A DNA stretch of 64,000 nt from Canna indica (lineage: Eukaryota > Streptophyta > Magnoliopsida > Zingiberales > Cannaceae): positions 16,230,501 to 16,294,500 of the forward strand of contig CP136892.1 in assembly GCA_034359265.1 (NCBI GenBank), read 5' to 3'. Below are positions 11,538-20,465 of the stretch, piece after piece. The notes under the pieces are model-generated. The model did not search any database. It was given only the letters and a program-made list of their open reading frames with translations, and was not told the origin of the DNA. Position 1 is the stretch's first letter; the number at the start of each line of letters is the position of its first letter. A program made the position numbers and the translations under genes.

Positions 11538-12167
11538 TCATTTTAGATCTTCAAATGCTTGTTCGCATTTTTCATCCCAGCAGAAGTCCTGATTTTTCCG
11601 CAAGATTTTGAAGAAGGGAGCGGCTCGGTTGGCCGACCTGGAAAGGAATATGGAAAGTGCCACCATCCTTCCAGTGAGCTGTTGTACCTCTTTTATGTTG
11701 TGTGGGCTTCTCATTTCTTGAATAGCTCGGCACTTTTCTAGATTAGTCTCTATTCCTTGGTGTGTCAACATGAAACCGAGGAACTTGCCGCCCTGTACTC
11801 CGAAGACGCATTTTTTTGAATTTAGCCTCATGTTGTAGTGTTTGAGCTGATTGAAGAGCTCGACGAGGTCATTGCAGTGATTACTGGTGACAGATGTTTT
11901 GGCCACCATGTGATCGACATATACCTCCATGTTGCGGCCTATTTGCTTCTCAAAAACTTTGTCCATTAATTGTTGGTATGTAGCTCTTGCGTTTTTTAGT
12001 CCGAATGACATCACTATATAACAGAAGTTTGCATGCTCAGTGATGAAAGCCATTTTTTCTTCATTGTCCAGACGCATTCGAATTTGGTTGTAACCTGAAT
12101 AGGCATCCATAAAGCTCAAGTATTGATACCCCGAGGAGCTGTCGACGAGTTTGTCGATGCTAGGCAA
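11538..12167 (-). pseudogene. gypsy reverse transcriptase core
   Basis: A 209-codon open frame on the minus strand opens with MPSIDKLVD, then FMDAYSGYNQI (first catalytic Asp) and MSFGLKNARATYQ. The YxDD position reads YVDHM, so the second catalytic Asp is replaced by His. LGFMLTHQGIE of the RNase H connection follows. The substitution alone should kill the polymerase. Confidence 0.85.
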
Positions 12168-12576
12168 CGGCTAAGAATCTTTTGGGCAGGCTTTGTTGAG
12201 ATCGGTGAAGTCGACGCACATTCTTCATTTTCCTGAATGTTTTTTGGCCATGACAACGTTCGCAAGACACGTTGTGAAACGGTTCTCTCTGATGAACTTC
12301 GCTTTTAGCAGCTTCGAGGTCTCCTCAAGGGATGCTTGTTGTTGCTCGGCTCCGAGTTTTATCTTTTTCCGAGCGATAGGCTTGACACGAGGGTCGATGG
12401 TAGATGACTTGGGGATCTATTCTTGGAATGTCGGCAGGTGTCCATGCAAAGAGGTCGACATTGCTTTTGAGCGGGGTACTAAGTCGGACCTTGAACTCAT
12501 CGGGGAGGTGCACTCCGATATAGGTTACTTGCTCAAGGAATGTCCTAATCTGTACGGGGTCTAGGTCATCAGCGGG

Positions 12577-12972
12577 CTAGGGCCAGTCCCGGATGTCTCC
12601 TCTGGGATCCAAATATGATATCCTTGGCTGGGGCTCTGCTGACTTGAGCTTCAAGCACTCGTTGTAGCATGCGCGAGCTTCCCTTTGGTTTGCATGAATG
12701 ACTCCTACTTCTGTCTCCAAGATGGGGAATTTAATGGCGAGGTGAGGAGTGGACTCCACGACCCTTAAGTTATTCAAGGAGGGCCAACCCAAAATCATAT
12801 TGTAGGGGCTCGCAGACTGGACGACCAAAAACTGTATGTCTATTGTTCTTGTTCTTGGTGCTGAACTGAATGTGGTGGCCATCCGTAAGTGGCCTTTGAC
12901 ATTTACATGATCTCCTGAGAAGCTGACAATCTCTCTGTGGTACGAATGTAGTGAGGGTTCGCTGATGCCCAT
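12577..12972 (-). pseudogene. gypsy aspartic-protease region, degenerate
   Basis: The open frame reads FLVVQSASPYNMILGWPSLN, the segment that follows the flap in plant gypsy proteases. HLAIKFPI and a Cys-containing linker (ACYNECL) follow. The catalytic DTG motif falls upstream (higher coordinate) and is not in this frame. A separate frame with the same region is shifted, which shows a frameshift. Confidence 0.65.
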
Positions 12973-13300
12973 TCTCTCGAGTGTTGCGTAGAAGAGGACG
13001 TCGGCGAATGTGCACTAGTCCACCAGAACTTTCCTAACAAGGAAGCCAGCAATGAACACATAAATCCCTTGATAATAAGAGTCGTAGAAAGATATTACCG
13101 GAGTGGGTACGAGTGGCCTTTGTGACCGAGCTATTTCGTTGACAATCATAACTGTTTGGGGCGATTGTGCTTCAAAATTGTCTTCTCTAGCAAATCCTCC
13201 CGTTATGTAATCAATAGCTCCCTGGGTGTTGGGGTAGGACCGCTCACCTTCCGGGTTATGGTCGTTTGTCGTGTCATCGAGCTGTGTGGTCTCACTGGCC

Positions 13301-14200
13301 TCATTGTGGTTGGCAACTTAGTCGAATGTAGTGGTCGAGGCGACCTTCTCTAATCAATCGTTCGATCTGGTCACGGAGGACCACACATTCTTCGATGGTG
13401 TGCCCAAAGGTCCGGTGGAATTTACACATTCTGCTCTTGTCACCTATGTATGAAGATTTTGAGCTTTCGGGACGGCCAGAAGGCCTAAGCAGTTGTAAAT
13501 AATGTACTTCCTGTAGTATTATTTCCCTTGAGGTACTAAGGGGTGTGTACCTTTCAAATCGGGTGTTCGGACAAGGAGGGGACCTCAACATCATGTAGTA
13601 ACTCTATTCGCGGTGACTGTGATCCTCCTTTTTTCCATCATGCTTCTTAGATTTTTGTCTTCAATGATGGCCCTAAGGTTTTTCCACTTGACCCTCTTTG
13701 ACTCTCGTTGATCTTCTATTCTTATAAAATCTGTCATCTTTTCTTAGAATTCGATCGTGTCCTCAGGCTTGGTTAAGGCGATCTGGTCGGCGAAAAGCCC
13801 GAGTTTTAAACCGAGTTGGAGGTAGAAAAGCTCGATCTTTGGGTCGAGGTTTGGAATGTCGATCGCCGTGGCCCGAAACCTATTCAGGTATTCCCTTAGG
13901 GTCTCATGTTTCCCTTGTTTGATATAGCGGAGGGTGGCTGCCGTCTTGTAGTATACCCGTGACGTGGTGAAACAGCTGAGGAAGACGCATGGGAGGTCTC
14001 TAAAAGAGTGAATGGAGCCTGGTGGGAGGGAGGCAAACCATAGCAGGGCAGTATTTCCTAAGAACGCAGGAAAGACTCAGTAGAGCACAGAGTCGATCGC
14101 TCCGTTATACAGCATTGCAGTCTGGAACGCTGTAAGATGAGGGAATCAAGTATTAGTGTAAGATGAGGGGTGAGCTCTTCTTTGAGTTCGAGGTTACAAA
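13301..14200 (-). pseudogene. gypsy Gag (Retrotrans_gag), broken
   Basis: The minus strand reads FLGNTALLWFASLPPGSI, then LREYLNRFRATAIDIPNLD, the signature of plant Tat/Retand-type gag. The final part (13594-13301) has CKFHRTFGHTIEECVVLRDQ, a CX2HX4HX4C zinc-knuckle-like motif of this lineage. At least two stops interrupt it. Confidence 0.75.
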
Positions 14201-14283
14201 GGGATTCGACAATGAGACCCCATGTCTCCCTATCTCTTTATCATGATGGAGGGAATACCTTTCAAAAATAAAGAGATTTCAAG

Positions 14284-15676
14284 TTGAGTCATCTGCGTTT
14301 TGCAGATGACATTATAATAGTTGCAAAAAAAGTAAAAAAATCCTGCAATGGGATGAAGAAAACTCTAGAAACTTATTGTAACATTTCAGGACAGAAGATA
14401 AACACAGAGAAATTCAAAGTTTTCTTTCCCAGGAAGTGTGATCCAACCATTAAACATGAGATTTGTCAACCTTTTAATATCAAAGATGGGTTCTTTCCAA
14501 TAAAGTATTTGGGCACTTACATTTCACTAAAAAGGCCGAAGAAATAATATGAATCAAAGTTAGTGGACAAAGTAACAAAGAGGACAAAACTGTGGGCAAA
14601 AAACTTAGTCTCACAATGTGTTAATAAAATCAACTTTAAACTCAATTCCGGCTTACTCATAAATGACATCTTGGTAAGTGAAAAAATTGTCAAGAGCTTG
14701 ACCAGAATCACAAGGGATTTCTTCTGGAATTACAATAAGAAATCAACCAAACTGATAAGCAGAAAAGAATTATTGCAAATAAAGGAGAAGGTGGATTGGG
14801 AATAAGGGATCTGGCAGTAATGAAGAAGGCCTTACTTGCAAAGAGAATTTTACCGTTGCTAAATGAAGAAAGAAATATCTAGTCTTCATTATTAGTTGAA
14901 AAATATGTGAAGTTTCATCCTTGGAAATGAGAGGAACAAAATTTTCATGAACAGTTAAGTTTGTAAAAAACAACATGGAAGCTTTAAAAGAACATTTGAG
15001 AAGAAAACTGGAAAATGGAAAGGACAAAGAAATTTGTAGTGACCCATGGATCAGTTAATTGCCATTAAATAGATGGCCACCTCTTATAAATGCAGAAGAG
15101 CTAGGAAAATATGAGAAAGTGGATCAGATGATAATAAAGGAAGGATGTAATTTAAGGATCCTTAATGACAGTTTTGGTGAGTGTTTAAAACAACAAATAT
15201 GCCTGATTCAAGTGAGCAAAGAGGAAGGAAGAGAGAAATGGATTTTGGTTGGAAACTGGAAAGGGGAACTCTCAGTGAAAATTGCATATTTTCACTTGAA
15301 AAGAAAAGAAGAAAAAGATGAATGTCCAGAAATGATCAGGAGATGAATTTTGAGTATGAAAATTTCAGAAAGAACAAAAAATATTCATATGAAAATTGCT
15401 ATGGGGAGACTACCTACTTTAGGGTGGTTTGCAAACAATCTAATAGTGAAACTAAGAAATGTTATATCTGCAAAGAAGGTTTTACATATTTTTTTAGTGC
15501 AACTTTGCAAACAAATACTGGAAGCTGATAGAGAAGAAAATGAGCATTGTCTTCAAATAGAGAGATGAAAGGAAGGACAGTGGAAGGACAATGGATGATA
15601 GAATCAGAAGAGTATGAAACTACATTAACAACAAAGTTAAAAGCTTTCATGGTTGCATGCTTCGTGGTGGTTGATA
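14284..15676 (+). pseudogene. LINE-1 RT palm to C-terminus
   Basis: The LINE resumes with LSHLRFADDIIIV, the FADD catalytic motif. It continues with SGQKINTEKFKVFF and IKYLGTYIS, then a thumb/connection region (14563-14805, ITRDFFWNYNKKSTK). The rest (14805-15676) is a run of frameshifted pieces, ending at ASWWLIGKT before the palindrome. The 3' end of the LINE, with no poly(A), lies inside the palindrome's left arm. Confidence 0.78.
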
Positions 15677-16259
15677 GGAAAAACATGAATAGGTACAAAC
15701 ACGAGGAGAAAGGCTGGGATGTAGAAAGTATTTTCAGCAAGGTATTAGGACATGGGAGTATAATGAGTCTGTCAACAAGGAGGAAAAGAGATGCAATAAG
15801 GAGGAAAGGTTGTATTCAGCAAACAATACCGAGGCTATACTATTTATTAGGGGTGAGTATGGACCGGTTAACCGGTCCATTAGCAAAAAAAAACCGGTCT
15901 ATTAATTTCGATTTTTCAAAACTATTAACCGTAAACCGGTCCATTAACTTCGGTTAACCGTTATTTCGGTTTTGGTTTTTTCGGTTCGGTTAACCGATAA
16001 TTTCCGGTTAACCAATAAAATTTTTTAACCTACAAACATAATAATATTATGCAAATCATGGAGAAAAATCCAAACAAATACCGAATTCTCATTGAGAAAA
16101 AAAAAAAGTGAAACCACTTGAACCAAGATAATGTTCTACAAAAACTAATATTTTTATTTTTATTTTTTTAAATATTTTTTTGATTTTTTATAATTTTATG
16201 TAATTTCTTATAATTTTTTTTATAATTTATACATTATTATTTAATATATATATTATTAA

Positions 16260-16790
16260 AAAGGGAAAGTTGACAAATCTAACCAATACTTTGACGAAAT
16301 TAATAAATCTAACCAACCTTTTAATTTGCATCAATTATAACCCGTACTTACGAATTTACATCAATTCTAACCTCCCTTCTACTTGTTGTTAATCGCCCCG
16401 TTAGTTGCTGACGTGGCATCCTAGTTAGCAGCTTAGTTTATATTTTTTTAACATAAACTTGCCACGTCAGCCTATTCCAAAAGAATAAAAAAAAATGTAA
16501 ACTAAGTTGATTTTAAAATTGACAAATCTAACTCATACTTTGACGAAATTAACAAATCTAACTCGCCTTTTAATTTGCATCAATTATAACTCGTACTTAC
16601 GAATTTACATCATTTCTAACCTTTCGTCTACTTGCTGTTAATCGTCCCGTTAGTTGTTGACGTGACATCCTAATCAACAACTTAGTTTATATTTTTTTAA
16701 CCTGAACTTGCCACGTCAGCCTATTCCAAAAGAATAAAAAAAATATAAACTAAGTTGAATTTTTTTAATCCAAACTTGCCACGTCAGCCT
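16260..16790. repeat. tandem duplication in left palindrome arm
   Basis: A unit of about 240 bp starting TTGACAAATCTAAC at 16270 is repeated from about 16519 (TTGACAAATCTAACTCATAC). Both end with GCCACGTCAGCCTATTCCAA. A short third partial (CTTGCCACGTCAGCC) occurs near 16775. The right arm has one copy only. Confidence 0.85.
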
Positions 16791-16792
16791 AT

Positions 16793-16975
16793 TGGTGCGT
16801 GGCCAGAGCCACCAGCACCATGACCACCCCCAGCGGTGCGCCGGGGCACTTCCGCTTCGCGGCGCTGAAGGGCAAGATCTTGAAGTCAGGTCCGTGGCTT
16901 ATTTCTACTCTCTGCTACTTGCCTTCACCCTCTGTCGACAGCAGGTGCCGCTCGATCGGAACTCGTCGATGTCGC
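16793..16975 (-). pseudogene. captured cytochrome P450 fragment, copy 1
   Basis: On the minus strand the sequence reads HGPDFKILPFSAAKRKCPGA, the P450 haem-binding loop with its ligand Cys. Before it lies a degenerate segment equivalent to IDEFR...RHLL of the PERF region, interrupted by frame changes. About 60 codons are present. Wording close to FKILPFSAGKRKCPG is typical of plant A-type P450s such as CYP703, recalled and not searched. High GC contrasts with the AT-rich arms and shows capture from a host gene. Confidence 0.8.
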
Positions 16976-16998
16976 CTTCACCCTACACGCGCAACGCC

Positions 16999-17173
16999 GA
17001 CATTGACAAGTTTCGACCGAAGCGGCACCTACTGCCGACGGAGGGTGAAGGCGAGTAGCAGAGAGTGGACATAAGCCACGGTCCTGACTTCAAGATCTTG
17101 CCCTTCAGCGTCAGGAAGCGAAAGTGCCCCGGCGCACCGCTGCGGGTGGTCATGGTGCTGGTGGCTCTGGCCA
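16999..17173 (+). pseudogene. captured cytochrome P450 fragment, copy 2
   Basis: The + strand reads ADIDKFRPKRHLLPTEGEGE (PERF-motif region), a stop, then RVDISHGPDFKILPF and SVRKRKCPGAPL (haem loop). It is the mirror copy of the fragment at 16793-16975. The two copies differ at roughly a dozen places, far more than the outer parts of the palindrome do. It is a fragment and cannot make a P450. Confidence 0.8.
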
Positions 17174-18097
17174 CACACCAATAGGCTGACGTGACAAGTT
17201 CGGATTAAAAAAATTCAACTTAGTTTTTTTATTTATTATTCTTTTGGAATAATGTGGCAAGTTCAGGTTAAAAAAATATAAACTAAGTTGCTGATTAGGA
17301 TGCCACGTCAACAACTAACGGGGCGATTAGTAAGTAGACAGGAGGTTAGAATTGATGTAAATTCGTAAGTACGGGTTATAATTGATGCAAATTAAAAGGT
17401 TGGTTAGATTTATTAATTTCGTCAAAGTATTGGTTAGATTTGTCAACTTTCCCTTTTTAATAATATATATATTAAATAATAATGTATAAATTATAAAAAA
17501 ATTATAAAAAATTACATAAAATTATAAAAAATCAAAAAAATATTAAAAAAATAAAAATAAAAATATTAAAAAAATAAAAATAAAAATATTAGTTTTTGTA
17601 GAACATTATCTTGGTTCAAGTGGTTTCACTTTTTCTTTTTTCTCAATGAGAATTCGGTATTTGTTTGGATTTTTCTCCATGATTTGCATAATATTATTAT
17701 GTTTGTAGGTTAAAAAATTTTATTGGTTAACCGGAAATTATCGGTTAACCGAACCGAAAAAACCAAAACCGAAATAACGGTTAACCGAAGTTAATGGACC
17801 GGTTTACGGTTAATAGTTTTGAAAAATCAAAATTAATAGACCGGTTTTTTTTTGCTAATGGACCGGTTAACCGGTCCATGTTCACCCCTAATAAATAGTA
17901 TAGCCTCGGTATTGTTTGCTGAATACAACCTTTCCTCCTTATTGCATCTCTTTTCCTCCTTGTTGACAGACTCATTATACTCCCATGTCCTAATACCTTG
18001 CTGAAAATACTTTCTACATCCCAGCCTTTCTCCTCGTGTTTGTACCTATTCATGTTTTTCCAATGCTGAAAATACTCTCATGGAGGAAAAAGCTTAC

Positions 18098-18333
18098 CAA
18101 TGTTCCGTTAACAGTAGTAGAAACGTGATCTGTTTCATTGTCCGATACTAACATTGAGAGGCCAAAGTCAGCAACTTTAGCATTTTAGTTGTCATCCAAA
18201 AGAATGTTGCTTGACTTCACATCCCTATGGATTATTGGAGGTTTTGCAAGTTCATGAAGATACGCTAATCCTCTAGCTGGATCCAAAGCTATGTAAAGTC
18301 TCCTTCTCCAATCCAATTGTATATTACTCCTTC
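18098..18333 (-). pseudogene. receptor-like kinase exon, one in-frame stop
   Basis: One exon with both splice signals: CCGCAG before 18333 and GTAAGC after 18098. It encodes part of a protein kinase catalytic domain: [19 protein letters not shown], the catalytic loop [13 protein letters not shown], and the DFG motif in AKVADFGLSML. The activation segment runs to STTVNGTL, where the donor falls at the usual LGYLDPEY site. A TAA interrupts between LLDDN and NAKV. The wording fits plant RLKs of the LRK10L/WAK-like type. Neighbouring exons are absent in this window: the palindrome abuts its downstream intron and LINE-2 its upstream side. Confidence 0.82.
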
Positions 18334-18537
18334 CTGCGGTTTACATTAGAATGCTATCATCTAACATGACGAGTAAAATGAATGTCTTGCCAAATGTGTT
18401 TGAAGAAAGTTGATTAGGGCATACAGTGAGAGCTACCTCTAAAAAGTGAGATACTGTCTGGTGAATGATTAGAGGGGAACCATGAATTTAATATCAAGCT
18501 GCTCCGTGAAATGCAACTGAGTCTTACGGGATCTAAA

Positions 18538-20140
18538 ATGGCGGAGGAGTCGGGATGGACCACGTTTCGCCGGAAGGGGGCGAGGAGATCCGTCACCTTT
18601 GCTGTTGCGCCAAATCCCTCTGCTTCTCGTTGGATCGCGACTGGACGCTCATTTGCTGAAGCTCTCACGTATCATCCGACCCCTTCCAAGGTGAGCGTGT
18701 CTTCTCGTGGGACTGCAGCGTGTGTTCCAACGGCGACGCCTGTCGCTGCCATAATTTGCTTCCTTCTTTGCTCGGCTCAAGCAAGAATGGAAGTGCTTCC
18801 AATGCTTCCGAGCGGGACATCACAGCCTCCAATGTCGGGGGCGTGTGCGTTGCTTCAAGTGCAGGGGAGTTGGTCACCTAGGCGCTTCTTGCAAGGCCTC
18901 GAACCGTAACTTTCTGCTGACCCCTGTCGCTTCTAGATCCTCAAATGCTTCTTCGACCACTTCGTTGGATTTAAATTCTCCACCTTCAATGCTCATTAAC
19001 TCGGTGGGTGGGAATTCATTGCAACCTGCCCTTAAAGATAGCAGTTTGCCCTGCTCTTCCTCTTCGTCCCAAGGAGCCCATAGTGCCTCTTCATCAATCG
19101 CTGCGAAGACGATCATGGCTGATCGCCCACCTCAACTTCATGTCTTTATGCCAAATTTGGATTCAATTCATCGCCGCTCCCATTCCCTCGCTACCAGATG
19201 CATCTTTGCTCATGTGCGGGGTCGGCTGGGAGACCGAGCAGATATCGCCGATTTCCTTGCTAGGAGATTCAAGGATGCCGAACATCACTCCAATAATTGG
19301 CATCAACGTTGGATGTCAGACGGACGTTTCTTGATCACGACGGATCACCCGGAATGTTTCTATAAAGCTTCACTGCTTCGTATGGGCAAGATTCAATGGG
19401 GCGATGATGTTCTGCTGGAGTTGGAGGACTGGAAACCCGATCCTGCTTCATTCACTATCTCTCCCCCTGAGCTAAAAGTCAGACTCGAGATTCTTGGTCC
19501 GCCAATGATTTATTGGAATGCTGATGCTCTAATTGCTCTTGTTAGCAGTTTTGGTGCCTTGGATACGGTTGATGAGGCGTCTCTCCAGTGGCAGGAATTT
19601 CCGGCTTGCCGTGTGCAAATCCGGACAAACGACCTTGCTCGAATTCCGCTGAAGGTGTTCGTCGATGATTTCTGGTGCAGACACAAGGTTGCCATCAACA
19701 TAGCATGGCATCTTTGGTCCTTTGGTGATGATACTAATCCTTCAAGAGCGGCGTGGGACAAGGACGATCCCGACGGTTTGCCGGACTCCAGTTCTGGACC
19801 TCCTCAAAGTCTGTTTTGTGCTCTGCCTCCTAATTCTTCGGACATTTCATCACGTTCTTGGGGAGCTATTGGGTGGGGCCTTTCCGATCAAGGTGTTAGA
19901 AATAATGCACCTTCGGAGTCCCCCTCCGCGGATGTCTCCCTCGTGCGTGTTTTCAACCGCATCTCAAATCCCCTTTACGGTGGGATTTGTTCATCGATGA
20001 CCGCAGTGAGCACCCCCTTTTGCTCAAAGATGAAGGTAGTCGATGATGACGTGGAGATGTCTCCTACGAGGCTTCCTGGCTCGGGGCTCGAGCTGGCAAC
20101 ATCACCCCATCACCTTAAATGCTTCGCGGTAGAGCCTTAA
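18538..20140 (+). pseudogene. LINE-2 ORF1 (CCHC nucleic-acid-binding)
   Basis: The frame starts MAEESGWTTFRRKGARRS at 18538 and shifts at about 18850 into a 431-codon frame. That frame opens with CFKCRGVGHLGASC, a CX2CX4HX4C zinc knuckle. Next comes a Ser-rich linker and then a conserved block including ARRFKDAEHHSNNWHQRWM and GRFLITTDHPECFYKASLL. That block resembles the DUF4283/DUF4219 RNA-binding-like part of plant LINE ORF1 proteins. An ORF1 protein coats the element RNA. The order (zinc knuckle before the second block) follows from the sequence; normal plant ORF1 often has the knuckle after, so I hold the domain naming loosely. Confidence 0.7.
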
Positions 20141-20465
20141 CCATCTACTCCAGGTCTTCTCGGTAGGGTGTCTTTTGGAGGCGAGGTGCCTTTTGGCTAT
20201 GCTTCTTTAGTGGAGCGTAGTCCTGCATCTACTAATCTTTTCGGATGGCAGATGCTTTTCTTCTTCCTTAAATGATGGACCTGCCCGCCAGCTGTCCTTG
20301 TGGCTTGGTCTGACCCTTTAAAGCAGGGCTTTCATGTAAATGATTTTCTTTCTGGATCTGGTCACGTGGACCCGTTAGAAGATCGGGTTTCTTCTGGCGC
20401 CATAGGATCCCCCTCAATTCGGATGCTGCCTCGTCGGTCAGTGAGCTGCTTTAATTCGCTCGAGT

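Larger units (their letters stand above)
11081..14230 (-). mobile_element. Tat-type Ty3/gypsy fragment without LTRs
   Basis: On the minus strand, in order from high to low coordinate, I read gag (about 14200-13300), protease-like (12972-12577), reverse transcriptase (12167-11538) and the start of the RNase H region (11268-11081). No LTR, integrase or target duplication is visible at either edge. The piece is therefore a truncated internal fragment. It lies within the LINE-1 reverse transcriptase, and about 100 LINE residues that should lie between its two edges are missing. It therefore replaced, rather than simply interrupted, LINE sequence. The edges are approximate. Confidence 0.75.
16260..17456. 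mobile_element. Pack-MULE-like unit carrying P450 fragment
   Basis: Both sides carry long inverted arms that begin AAAGGGAAAGTTGACAAATC and continue for about 230 bp or more to GCCACGTCAGCCTATT. Mutator-like elements with long TIRs around captured gene pieces look like this. A 9-11-bp target duplication cannot be judged because the flanks are themselves mirror images. The assignment as MULE is inference from the long TIRs and cargo. Confidence 0.5.
15848..17890. mobile_element. hAT-like ends with AACCGGTTAACC words
   Basis: TAGGGGTGAG at 15848 and its inverse CACCCCTA ending at 17890 bound the inner part of the palindrome. The subterminal 150 bp on each side is built of GGTTAACCG and ACCGGTCCATTA words. 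The 8 bp outside each end (CTATTTAT and ATAAATAG) are inverse copies, not a direct duplication. Thus only one end may be an original hAT terminus, the other being its palindromic copy. Confidence 0.6.
15677..18061. repeat. 2.4-kb palindrome (inverted duplication)
   Basis: The left arm (15677 to about 16975) is the reverse complement of the right arm (about 16999 to 18061), with a spacer of roughly 23 bp. The outer 170 bp of each arm is LINE-1 3' sequence; both encode the same reading starting MNRYKHEEKGWDVES. Next come a hAT-like end (TAGGGGTG), AACCGGTTAACC words and an AT-rich tract. Then follow a MULE-like arm and, at the centre, a cytochrome P450 fragment. The left arm is longer because it carries a tandem duplication of about 240 bp. 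Since plain LINE sequence is inverted too, this is a genomic inverted duplication and not just a TE with long TIRs. Confidence 0.9.

Noticed and set aside
15547..15957. Twin 90-residue open frames at 15685-15957 and 17781-18053 as a duplicated gene
   Set aside because: They are the two arms of the palindrome. The reading is out of frame with the LINE and has no domain.
18405..18435. GGCATACAGTGAGAG as LINE-2 5' target copy matching the sequence after its A tail
   Set aside because: The match to AGCATAATACAATG at 28870 is too weak to call a duplication.
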